From an uncultured Clostridia bacterium (GTDB lineage: Bacteria; Bacillota; Clostridia; Lachnospirales; Cellulosilyticaceae), in the NCBI GenBank assembly GCA_937981575.1, contig CALJNR010000041.1, positions 1 through 61,800 on the forward strand: DNA of 61,800 nucleotides. The letters run 5' to 3'. The notes under the pieces are model-generated. The model saw nothing but the letters and a program-made list of their open reading frames with translations, ran no database searches and was not told the origin of the DNA. Made by a program: the position numbers and the translations under genes. The number at the start of each line of letters is the position of its first letter. Position 1 is the stretch's first letter. Shown one piece after another: positions 34,922 through 43,037 of the stretch.

Positions 34922-36937
34922 ATGGAAAAGAAAATAGTAATTGTAGGAGCTGGTTATGCAGGCGTTTTAACTGCTAAAAAGCTAGCTAAAAAACTTAAAA
35001 AATATAAAGAAATAAGCATTACTATTATTGACAAGAACCCGTTTCACACAATGCTTACCGAACTTCATGAAGTTGCGGCAAACCGCGTGGATGAGGACAG
35101 TATCAAAATAAGCCTAAGTAAAATTTTTGCTGGAAGAAAAGTAAATGTTAAGCTTGATACGGTAAGTTCAGTTGATTTTGGCAATAAACTTATAGTTGGA
35201 CAAAATGAGAATTATAATTATGATTACCTCGTACTTGCAGCAGGATCAAAACCGACCTTTTTTGGCGTAGAAGGAGCAGAAGAATTCACCTTTAAGCTTT
35301 GGAGCTATGAAGATGCAGTTGTACTTAGAGACCATATTCATCAAACCTTTAGAAAAGCAGCTTGCGAAGCAGATCTTAATGAAAAGAAGAGGCTGCTGAC
35401 TTTTCATGTAATCGGAGCGGGCTTTACGGGGGTTGAGATGGCAGGAGAGCTTGCTGAGTATGTTCCAATTCTGTGTGAAAAATATGAAATAGACAGGGAG
35501 TTAGTAACGATCTGCAATGTAGATATATTAGATCGTACGGTTCCAATTTTGCCTGAAAAGCTTTCGAATAAAGTTGAAAGACGTTTAAAGAAAATGGGCG
35601 TTAAGATGATGCTAAGTACCAATGTTATAAGTATTGGTAAAGATTTTATCGAAGTGAAAACTGGCAGCAATATAAAAAGTGAAACTACAGGAACTGTGGT
35701 TTGGGCTGCAGGTATTGAAAGTGCTGACATTACATGTGAAGCGGCGAAGAACCTAAGTTCAGCAGGAAGAGGCCGTATTAAAGTTGATTCGTACCTTAGA
35801 ACAGTTGATGATAAAAATGTCTATGTTGTTGGAGATAATATGTTTTATATTCCTGAGGGAGAAAAAGAACCTGTTCCGCAAATGGTAGAAAACTGTGAAC
35901 ACAGTGCGGCTGCTTGTGCGCGTAACATTGTTTGTGAATTAACAGGTAAAGGCAAGATGGAAGAGTATAAGCCTTCTTTCCACGGGGTAATGGTATCAGT
36001 AGGAGGACGCTATGGGGTTGCCAGAGTAGGGCTTCCAAAACTTATGTTTAATCTGCCGTCTTTCTTTGCGATGCTTTCTAAGCATTTTATTAATATTGTT
36101 TACTTTATTCAGGTATTAGGGTGGAATAAGGTATTTAGTTATTTAAGACATGAGTTTTTTACGATAAGAAACGAGAGAAGCTTTGTAGGCGGACATTTGT
36201 CAAACAGAACACCTAGCTTTCTTTTAGTTTTCCTTCGCATATGGCTTGGCGCTGTATGGCTGTTTGAAGGCATTAAGAAAGTTACTGAAGGCTGGCTGGA
36301 GGCCCCTAAACTTACAGGATTCTTCGGGGGAGCTAATGCGTGGTACAATAGTATTCTTGGCATAGCTTCAGATGCAGCCACAGCAGCTACAGGTGCAGAA
36401 GTAGCAGATGCAGTAACGGCAGCTACAGGGGCAGCGGATGCAGTGACGGCAGCTACCGGAGCTGGGGCAGAAGCAGCAGCCCAGGTGGGAACAGCGATTA
36501 TTAATTTTGATTTATTTGGTCTTGTCCAAGCTATTTTCGTAAGCGGAAAAGACTTAGCCCATTCAAGTCTTAATGATTTTGCTTTTAAGCTGAATATCCC
36601 AATCGCAAACTCTATAATTGACGCAATGATTATGCCAAGTGATTCTATGCAGGTATTTATGCAGGCATTTATTGTTATAGCAGAGATTTTAATCGGGCTT
36701 GCATTGATTGCAGGATTATTTACTACGCTCTCATCAGCTTTTTCACTGGTGCTTCAGGCAATGTTTGTAACGACAACGGGTCTTTATTTAGGAACGTTTT
36801 GGATGATCTTTGCTGGAATAGCTGTTTTGATTGGAGCAGGAAGAACGTTCGGACTTGATTATTATGTTATGCCGTTTCTTAAGAAGAAGTGGAAGAAAAT
36901 ACCTTGTGTAAGGAAGATGTATATCTATCATGATTAA
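34922..36937 (+). CDS. ndh2: Type II NADH dehydrogenase with C-terminal membrane domain (Ndh2 of FLEET)
   Basis: Transfers electrons from NADH to a membrane quinone. Residues 1 to about 400 are the flavoprotein: VIVGAGYAGVLTAKKL (FAD), VIGAGFTGVEMAGEL (NAD), VWAAGIESADI and YVVGDN motifs. After that comes a DoxX-like membrane domain with several segments (LRIWLGAVWLFEGIKKV first), as in the Listeria Ndh2 dedicated to extracellular electron transfer. An Ala-rich repeat (ADAVTAATGA) is inserted between segments. The start is ATG 34922 after GGAGGGA; an in-frame start at 34904 is less likely. It heads a seven-gene locus and overlaps the next gene by 8 bases. Confidence 0.9.
   Translation: MEKKIVIVGAGYAGVLTAKKLAKKLKKYKEISITIIDKNPFHTMLTELHEVAANRVDEDSIKISLSKIFAGRKVNVKLDTVSSVDFGNKLIVGQNENYNYDYLVLAAGSKPTFFGVEGAEEFTFKLWSYEDAVVLRDHIHQTFRKAACEADLNEKKRLLTFHVIGAGFTGVEMAGELAEYVPILCEKYEIDRELVTICNVDILDRTVPILPEKLSNKVERRLKKMGVKMMLSTNVISIGKDFIEVKTGSNIKSETTGTVVWAAGIESADITCEAAKNLSSAGRGRIKVDSYLRTVDDKNVYVVGDNMFYIPEGEKEPVPQMVENCEHSAAACARNIVCELTGKGKMEEYKPSFHGVMVSVGGRYGVARVGLPKLMFNLPSFFAMLSKHFINIVYFIQVLGWNKVFSYLRHEFFTIRNERSFVGGHLSNRTPSFLLVFLRIWLGAVWLFEGIKKVTEGWLEAPKLTGFFGGANAWYNSILGIASDAATAATGAEVADAVTAATGAADAVTAATGAGAEAAAQVGTAIINFDLFGLVQAIFVSGKDLAHSSLNDFAFKLNIPIANSIIDAMIMPSDSMQVFMQAFIVIAEILIGLALIAGLFTTLSSAFSLVLQAMFVTTTGLYLGTFWMIFAGIAVLIGAGRTFGLDYYVMPFLKKKWKKIPCVRKMYIYHD
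36371..36459 (+). repeat. In-frame repeat within ndh2
   Basis: A 23-base unit starting GATGCAG and ending GCAGCTAC[A/C]GG occurs at 36371 (diverged), 36407 and 36437. It encodes DAVTAATG-like steps (residues about 484-515) in an extracellular or inter-segment loop. The spacing of the last two is 30 bases, an in-frame 10-residue unit. Confidence 0.8.
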
Positions 36938-37916
36938 TGAAATTGTAACAAAAAAAGATAACATCCAGTTTGTAATGTTTGATGAAGCCTTTAGGCTTGT
37001 TCAAGACGAAATAGACAGGGCACTTACTAATGCACCGCTTATTATACGTAAATATACAGAACATCTGAAGTTATCAAGGGGCAAATTTATTCGTACGATA
37101 GCGCTTCTTAGCTGCGCAGAAAATAAGGATGCCTTTATTCATCCTAATGCTGTAAAGTTCGCGGCGGCAATTGAGATCCTGCACTTGGCAACACTTGTGC
37201 ATGATGATGTCATTGATAATGCTGAACTTCGAAGAGGCGCACCAACGCTTCAAAAGAAGTTTGGCAAAAAAACAGCAGTCATCTGCGGAGATTATCTGCT
37301 TTGCACTGCGCTAAAGATGGCCTCGTCTATTTCAGATAAAGAGGAATACTTAGAGCTAAGCATTCCTGATTATATGGGCAGAGTGTGTCTTGGAGAACTT
37401 AATCAGCATATTAATAACGATAATTTAGATTTATCTGCGTATGAGTATTTTAAAATTATATCAGGTAAAACAGCAGCCCTTTTCGAAGCATCGTTTTATG
37501 CGGGAGCCCTTACTGCTAAAGGCAGAAAAGCTGACCTTAATAGATACAAGAGACTAGGGTGGATGATGGGTATGATTTTTCAGCTGGCAGATGACTGCAT
37601 TGATTTTGAAAAAGATGAAGAGACAGCTAAAAAGCCTGTCCAATCTGACTATGAACAAGGCGTTATCACCTTGCCGCTTATTCATGCACTGGGAAAATTG
37701 CGTGAATTTAAAGAAAAGGCTAAAGATGGTGGGATTAGCAGGATCGAACTTAACGATGCTGTTCAAAAGACCGGGGGACTTATTTTCACCCGAATGATAT
37801 CAAAAAGATACTACAATAAGTCGCTCAGGCTTATTGAGGAACTTGATGCACCAGAGCGTAAAAAAAATAGACTGCGTGCTATTTTAGATAAGGCTTCTGG
37901 TTTAGTGAAGCCGTAG
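36930..37916 (+). CDS. dmkB: Polyprenyl diphosphate synthase (DmkB-like)
   Basis: A trans-isoprenyl diphosphate synthase that builds the quinone side chain. The 328-residue protein has both Asp-rich motifs: the first in LVHDDVIDNAELRRG and the second in QLADDCIDFEKDEE, with the GK and QH spacing of HepT/IspB-type enzymes. Chain length cannot be set from sequence. ATG 36930 lies inside the end of ndh2, so translation is coupled. In Listeria the equivalent gene makes the tail of the demethylmenaquinone used in extracellular electron transfer. Confidence 0.92.
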   Translation: MINEIVTKKDNIQFVMFDEAFRLVQDEIDRALTNAPLIIRKYTEHLKLSRGKFIRTIALLSCAENKDAFIHPNAVKFAAAIEILHLATLVHDDVIDNAELRRGAPTLQKKFGKKTAVICGDYLLCTALKMASSISDKEEYLELSIPDYMGRVCLGELNQHINNDNLDLSAYEYFKIISGKTAALFEASFYAGALTAKGRKADLNRYKRLGWMMGMIFQLADDCIDFEKDEETAKKPVQSDYEQGVITLPLIHALGKLREFKEKAKDGGISRIELNDAVQKTGGLIFTRMISKRYYNKSLRLIEELDAPERKKNRLRAILDKASGLVKP

Positions 37917-37930
37917 ACTAGGAGGATGCC

Positions 37931-38836
37931 GTGATTAAGAAATTTTTAAGTTATGTTGAAATCATGACTAAAATCACCAGCCTGTTTCCTTTTCTGATGA
38001 CAGTTGCTTTTCTTCTTTATCAAAATAAAGAGATCAATTTAAAGCTTACACTTATCTTTTTTGTTTCAATGTTTTTATTCGATTTAGCAACTACTGCGAT
38101 TAATAATTATATTGACACAAAGACTAATCATCAGACTTTGCAGTTTAAAAGAGGCAGTGCACTTTTTATTATTTATGTGCTGCTGGGAATAAGTACACTT
38201 TTAGGCGTCTATTTAGTTTATCTAACGGATAGTGTTATTTTGATACTGGGAGGCCTTTGCTTTTTATGCGGAGTCTTTTATACCTATGGACCCGTTCCTA
38301 TATCCAGACAGCCCTTAGGGGAATTTTTATCAGGTGTATTTTATGGATTATTGATTCCATTTATTTTGTTATATATCAATAGCCCAGAAGGAACATTCCT
38401 GATATTTGCCATAACAAAAGAGACTGTTCATCTTTCTTTAAAGATCAGACCGCTTTTTACGGTGTTTGTTTTTTCGATTATTCCAATGTGTACGACGGCA
38501 AATATTATGTTAGCTAACAACATTTGTGATTTAGAAAAGGACATACTTGTAAAAAGGCATACGCTGCCGTATTATATAGGAAAAAGAGCACTTAGCTTAT
38601 TTGCAGGACTTTATTATTTAACTTATGCTGCGCTTCTCATTATGGTTTTTTTAAAAATACTTCATCCTATATGTTTAGCGGGGCTCTTAACATACATTCC
38701 AGTTCAAAAAAATATTAATGTATTTTTGAAAGTACAAGATAAAGAAACCACCTTTTTGACAGCTATTAAAAACTATATTATGATTATGGGGGCAAATACT
38801 TTGATGATTTTCATAAGTCTATTTTTTTCACGATAG
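37931..38836 (+). CDS. dmkA: UbiA-family prenyltransferase (DmkA/MenA-like)
   Basis: Attaches a polyprenyl chain to a naphthoate to make demethylmenaquinone. The 301-residue protein has about eight membrane segments and the two metal-binding motifs, NNYIDTKTN (residues about 58-66) and DLEKDILVKRHT (about 198). GTG 37931 follows AGGAGGATG. No other men genes are in the window, so the naphthoate may come from elsewhere in the genome or from the surroundings. Confidence 0.9.
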   Translation: MIKKFLSYVEIMTKITSLFPFLMTVAFLLYQNKEINLKLTLIFFVSMFLFDLATTAINNYIDTKTNHQTLQFKRGSALFIIYVLLGISTLLGVYLVYLTDSVILILGGLCFLCGVFYTYGPVPISRQPLGEFLSGVFYGLLIPFILLYINSPEGTFLIFAITKETVHLSLKIRPLFTVFVFSIIPMCTTANIMLANNICDLEKDILVKRHTLPYYIGKRALSLFAGLYYLTYAALLIMVFLKILHPICLAGLLTYIPVQKNINVFLKVQDKETTFLTAIKNYIMIMGANTLMIFISLFFSR

Positions 38837-38847
38837 GTGATGATATA

Positions 38848-39237
38848 ATGAAGTTTTTTAGAAAGTCCGACATCATTATTATAGCAGTTCTTTTGGTAGG
38901 CAGTGTACTTGGATGGTTTATTTATCAGGCAGTCTTTAAAAAACAAGCTGCAAAGGCCGAAATATATTATTATTCTGAGCTTGCAAAAACCATCGAATTA
39001 GATACTGGAGCCGAAAAGATTTTTTCAATTTCGCAGGATCCGCATGTCATTTTTCACCTTTATCCTGATGGAAGCATAAGGTTTGAAGAATCAGACTGTC
39101 CCGATAAGATTTGTATTAATGCCGGGAAACTGCAAATGGCAGGTCAGAATGCAGCATGTCTTCCTAATGGCATTGTTTTAAAGATTGTACCTAAAGGAAA
39201 AGCGCGGGAAGAAGATTTAGATATCATAGTGCGCTGA
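38848..39237 (+). CDS. eetA: NusG domain II-type membrane protein EetA
   Basis: A 129-residue protein: N-terminal membrane segment (about 8-26) and an extracellular domain of the NusG_II fold with IRFEESDCPDKICINAGKL and NAACLPNGIVLKI, the Cys-containing signature of EetA. In Listeria EetA works with EetB in extracellular electron transfer, between membrane quinone and the surface flavoprotein. It is placed directly before eetB here, 14 bases apart. GGTGATGATA precedes the start. Confidence 0.88.
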   Translation: MKFFRKSDIIIIAVLLVGSVLGWFIYQAVFKKQAAKAEIYYYSELAKTIELDTGAEKIFSISQDPHVIFHLYPDGSIRFEESDCPDKICINAGKLQMAGQNAACLPNGIVLKIVPKGKAREEDLDIIVR

Positions 39238-39251
39238 CAGAAAGGCTAATT

Positions 39252-39797
39252 ATGGATAAAAAAGCTATAGACGACAACCTAACAGCAGATGTGAAAAAGT
39301 CTAAGATGATGGTCCTTACAGCAATGCTTTTTGCTGTTTCTATCGTACTTTCCATTATTGAAAATACGCTTCCGCCGCTTCCTATTATGGTGCCGGGAGT
39401 GAAAATGGGGCTTTCTAATATTGCTGTTATGTATGCACTTTTTTTCTTAGGAAAAAAGCAGGCTTTTGGTATAGCTGTTTTAAAGGCGTTTTTTGTATTC
39501 ATTACAAGAGGGGCTGCTGCAGGGCTTTTAAGCTTTTCAGGCGGCATTATTTCGCTCATTATAATGATACTTTTAATAAATATTTTTAAAGATAGAATTT
39601 CTTATTTGACAATCAGCATTTTTGGAGCAGTTTTTCATAATATAGGACAGTTTGTGGCAGCTTCTTTTTTGCTTACAACACTTTATATATGGGCCTATCT
39701 GCCAGTACTCCTTATTTCGGGAGTGGCGGCAGGGATTATGACTGCGACACTTCTTAGGTTTATTTTCCCAGCTTTTAAAAGAGCGGGGTTAAAATAA
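39252..39797 (+). CDS. eetB: Gx transporter/HepS-like membrane protein EetB
   Basis: A 181-residue protein with five or six membrane segments. ENTLPPLPIMVPGVKMGLSNIAVMYAL and FITRGAAAGLLSFSGGIISL are the conserved glycine-rich parts of the family often annotated as heptaprenyl diphosphate synthase component I or Gx transporter. In FLEET loci it is EetB. Position after eetA and before the flavinylated lipoprotein supports this role. GAAAGG lies before ATG 39252. Confidence 0.88.
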   Translation: MDKKAIDDNLTADVKKSKMMVLTAMLFAVSIVLSIIENTLPPLPIMVPGVKMGLSNIAVMYALFFLGKKQAFGIAVLKAFFVFITRGAAAGLLSFSGGIISLIIMILLINIFKDRISYLTISIFGAVFHNIGQFVAASFLLTTLYIWAYLPVLLISGVAAGIMTATLLRFIFPAFKRAGLK

Positions 39798-39831
39798 AAA
39801 TATATCATTTACTACTTTGGAGGGGACACAC

Positions 39832-40896
39832 ATGAAAAAAGCATTAACATTATTACTTAGCTGCTCTTTAGCACTTGTTTCACTTGCAGGATGCAGCCCA
39901 AAAGCATCAACGCCAGCACCTAGTGCACCAGCATCAGCAGAAACACCAGCACCAGCTGAAAATGTTTCAGATGAAACATTAAAAACAGGGCTTGCAGTGA
40001 TTTCATCAACTGCAAAATCCAGCGATGCCGGAGAAAAAGACGGTCTTGCACAAGTTGATTCAACAGTTGTTGCAGTTACAGTAGATAAAGATGGTAAAAT
40101 TGTAGACTGCGTCATTGATGCAGCGCAAACAAGAATCAACTTCTCAACAGCAGGCGAACTTGTTACAGATGTAAAAGCTGAGTTTAAAACGAAAAAAGAA
40201 CTTGCTGCTGATTATGGTATGGCAAAAGCATCAGGAATTGGCAAAGAGTGGAATGAACAAGCAGCAGCATTTGCTGAATTCGTTGTTGGAAAAACAGTTG
40301 AAGAAGTAAAAGGCATTGCAGTTAATGAAAAAGGCGCACCATCAGATGCAGATCTTGCTTCATCAGTAACTATTTCAATTGGCGGTTATGTAGCGGCTAT
40401 TGAAAAAGCGGTTGCAAATGCACAAGATTTAGGAGCTAAAGCTGGTGACAAATTAGGATTAGGGATTGTAACAAATATTGCTAAATCTAAAAATGCAGGA
40501 GATGAAGATGGCGTTGCACAAGCTTATTCAACATATGGCGTGGTAACTTTTGATGCTGAAGGTAAAATTACAAGCTGTATACTTGAAGGCTCTCAAACAA
40601 ACGTTAAATTCTCAAAAGAAGGCAAAATTACTTCAGATATTAACGGAGCATACAAAACAAAAACAGAGCTTGGTGCAGACTACGGTATGGCTAAAGTTTC
40701 TGGAATTGGCAAAGAGTGGTTTGAACAAGCAGCAGCCTTTGCAGCATACGCAGTTGGTAAAACAACTGAAGAAGTAAAAGGTATTGCAATGAATGAAAAA
40801 ACGGCACCTACAGGAGACGATCTTACAGGATCTGTAACAGTATCAGTTGGTGACTTTATTGCTGTAATCGAAAAAGCAAGCACAGCTACTAAATAA
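39832..40896 (+). CDS. pplA: PplA-like surface lipoprotein with two FMN-acceptor repeats
   Basis: Terminal electron carrier of the locus. A lipoprotein signal peptide ends at LAGC21, followed by a Pro/Ala-rich linker. Two homologous domains of about 150 residues follow; each opens AVISSTAKS or GIVTNIAKS and has a DG-x-AQ-x-x-ST step (DGLAQVDST and DGVAQAYST), a G-K-I strand, and the KASGIGKEWNEQAAAFA or KVSGIGKEWFEQAAAFA element. The Thr of each DG...ST step is the likely FMN attachment site (inference from Listeria PplA). The next gene encodes the FMN transferase. I start at ATG 39832 after GGAGGGG. Confidence 0.9.
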   Translation: MKKALTLLLSCSLALVSLAGCSPKASTPAPSAPASAETPAPAENVSDETLKTGLAVISSTAKSSDAGEKDGLAQVDSTVVAVTVDKDGKIVDCVIDAAQTRINFSTAGELVTDVKAEFKTKKELAADYGMAKASGIGKEWNEQAAAFAEFVVGKTVEEVKGIAVNEKGAPSDADLASSVTISIGGYVAAIEKAVANAQDLGAKAGDKLGLGIVTNIAKSKNAGDEDGVAQAYSTYGVVTFDAEGKITSCILEGSQTNVKFSKEGKITSDINGAYKTKTELGADYGMAKVSGIGKEWFEQAAAFAAYAVGKTTEEVKGIAMNEKTAPTGDDLTGSVTVSVGDFIAVIEKASTATK

Positions 40897-40910
40897 GATG
40901 AAATCATACT

Positions 40911-40940
40911 AAGAGGCAGCTTGGCTGCCTCTTAATTTTT
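40911..40940 (+). terminator. Terminator between pplA and fmnA
   Basis: AAGAGGCAGC and GCTGCCTCTT enclose TTG, followed by AATTTTT. It stands inside the locus, so it may lower fmnA expression relative to pplA. Confidence 0.9.
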
Positions 40941-40951
40941 GAGGTGAGAAT

Positions 40952-41998
40952 ATGGTTAGGAAATGGTTTGCATGTCTAGTTATAATAGTAATGATGATGA
41001 ATACTGCGGCATGTGGTGTTCAAAAAAAGGCGCGGTATGAAGCAGAGTTTCTTATACTTTTTAATACGATAACTAGAATTGTTGCTTATGCAAATAGCAA
41101 AGAAGAATTTTCCGAATACTCACAGCTTATTTATGATGAGCTTAAGGTTTATCATGAATTGTATGATATTTATAATGACTATGAGGGCATAAATAATATA
41201 AAAACAATTAATGATCATGCTGGAATTAAGCCGATTCAGGTAGATCAAAAAATTATTGATATGCTGCTATTTTCGAAGGAGCAGTATATACTTACAAAAG
41301 GCAGAGTTAATATTGCCTTTGGGGCAGTGCTTAAGATTTGGCATAAGTACCGAACAGAAGGTGTAGAGGACTTTGAAAATGCCAAGCTGCCGCCTATGGA
41401 ACGCCTTCTAGAAGCCAACCAGCATACGGATATTGATAAGATAATTATTAATGAAGCTGAATCAACAGTTTTTCTTAGTGACCCTGATATGAGTCTGGAT
41501 GTAGGCGCTATAGCGAAGGGGTATGCGGCGCAGCGTGTAGCAGAAAAAGTTAGAGAAGCAGGGCTTAGAAGCGGAGTCATCAGTGTAGGGGGTAATGTAT
41601 GCACAATTGGCCGTAAACCAGACGGCAATAAACCATGGAATGTAGGCGTTCAAAATCCTAATAAGGAAGAGGGAAGTGCAAACCTCATGACACTTAATCT
41701 GACTGATTTATCCCTTGTTACAAGTGGTAATTATGAAAGATACTACACTGTAAACGGCGAAAGATATCACCACATTATAGATACAGCTACTTTGATGCCA
41801 TCAGAATATTTTACGTCTGTTACGATTATCTGCCAAGATTCTGGGCTTGCAGATGCGCTTTCAACAGCTGTTTTTAACATGCCCTTTGAAGAAGGGGAAG
41901 CGCTTATTAACAGTATGGAAGGGGCTGAAGCTGTATGGATTATGCATGATGGCTCATTTAAATACAGCAAAGATTTTAAGGCGCTCATTAAAACTTAA
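40952..41998 (+). CDS. fmnA: ApbE-type FAD:protein FMN transferase (FmnA)
   Basis: Transfers FMN from FAD to a Thr/Ser of extracytoplasmic proteins. A lipobox NTAAC21 marks it as a lipoprotein. The ApbE core includes LDVGAIAKGYAAQRVAEKV, SGVISVGGNVCTIG, and the metal/FAD site HHIIDTATLMPSEYFTSVTIIC with the later DALSTAVFNMPFEEG. Length (348 residues) is normal. It follows pplA after a terminator and has GAGGTGAG before its start. The modified partner is probably the PplA-like protein. Confidence 0.94.
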   Translation: MVRKWFACLVIIVMMMNTAACGVQKKARYEAEFLILFNTITRIVAYANSKEEFSEYSQLIYDELKVYHELYDIYNDYEGINNIKTINDHAGIKPIQVDQKIIDMLLFSKEQYILTKGRVNIAFGAVLKIWHKYRTEGVEDFENAKLPPMERLLEANQHTDIDKIIINEAESTVFLSDPDMSLDVGAIAKGYAAQRVAEKVREAGLRSGVISVGGNVCTIGRKPDGNKPWNVGVQNPNKEEGSANLMTLNLTDLSLVTSGNYERYYTVNGERYHHIIDTATLMPSEYFTSVTIICQDSGLADALSTAVFNMPFEEGEALINSMEGAEAVWIMHDGSFKYSKDFKALIKT

Positions 41999-42048
41999 TC
42001 AGCAGGAAAAGGTAGCTCGATATAGATGGACTTCAGGGGGAATAAGCA

Positions 42049-42978
42049 ATGCTTAATTATATCTTTACGATAACCAATCAAATATTTATCATGTTTCTGC
42101 TCATGGCACTTGGATATATATTGAGCAAAAAAGATGTTTTAACTGAAGAAGGGACTAAACAAATCTCTACATTACTGATGATGGTGGCAACGCCAGCAGT
42201 GATTATTTATTCTTATCAGAGAGACTTCGATCTAGAAAGGGCAAAAATGTTAGGGGTTTCTTTTGCATTTGGCATAGGGGCATATATTATTCCTATCTTT
42301 TTTGGCGCATTGATTTTTAAAAAGAATAGATCACTTTATTATCAGGATAAAAGAATGTGCATCGTTTTTTCAAATAACGGCTTCATGGCTATTCCGCTTC
42401 TACAGGCGCTCCTAGGAAGCACCGGCGTGTTTTTAGGTTCAGCGCATATTGTTCTTGGCAATGTGTTTCTTTGGACTTATGGGGTAAGAACCTTAGGGGG
42501 AGATAAATATAAAATGAATTTGAAAACAGCCTTAGTTAACCCAGGGGCGCTCGCAATGATGTTTGGGCTTTTGCTTTTTATATCTCCTGTAAAACTTCCG
42601 GCTAATGTTTACCAGGTGTGCGGTTATCTTGGAGCGATCAATACACCGCTTGCTATGCTGGTATTAGGGGCATTTTTGCAGAAAGCAAATATCTTGGAAT
42701 GCTTTAAAGATAAGTCATTATTTATCCTTAGTGCTTTGAAGCTGATTATTGTCCCTGCAGTACTCGTTACGCTATTGTTACTGATAAGAGCTGAGCAGAT
42801 GATAGCCGCTACGATGCTCATTGCCTCAGCTGCACCAACAGGGATTATTGCACCGATGTTTGCCCAGCGGTTTAATACGGAGCATCTGTACAGCACAAAG
42901 GTTGTGGCACTTACAACGCTTCTTTGTATTGGAACTATGCCTGTGTTTTTGACGCTTATTGAATATTTTTGGATATAA
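42049..42978 (+). CDS. AEC family transporter
   Basis: A 309-residue permease of the auxin efflux carrier family, with two five-segment halves. FLLMALGYILSKKDVLTEEGTKQISTLL is the conserved N-terminus, followed by the SNNGFMAIPLLQALLG crossover and the MLIASAAPTGIIAPMFAQRF C-terminal crossover. Bacterial members carry malate, malonate or other weak acids; no substrate is implied. It lies 50 bases after fmnA and could be part of that transcript. A palindromic terminator follows at its stop. Confidence 0.9.
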   Translation: MLNYIFTITNQIFIMFLLMALGYILSKKDVLTEEGTKQISTLLMMVATPAVIIYSYQRDFDLERAKMLGVSFAFGIGAYIIPIFFGALIFKKNRSLYYQDKRMCIVFSNNGFMAIPLLQALLGSTGVFLGSAHIVLGNVFLWTYGVRTLGGDKYKMNLKTALVNPGALAMMFGLLLFISPVKLPANVYQVCGYLGAINTPLAMLVLGAFLQKANILECFKDKSLFILSALKLIIVPAVLVTLLLLIRAEQMIAATMLIASAAPTGIIAPMFAQRFNTEHLYSTKVVALTTLLCIGTMPVFLTLIEYFWI

Positions 42979-43018
42979 AAAAACGCTGTTTCTAAGATCT
43001 TAGAAACAGCGTTTTTTT
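42977..43018. terminator. Bidirectional palindromic terminator
   Basis: A perfect 42-base palindrome from A7-CGCTGTTTCTAAGA to its complement with T7, centred at 42997.5. It serves the AEC gene and the convergent chemoreceptor. Confidence 0.95.
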
Positions 43019-43037
43019 ATACGGATATACTGATAAA

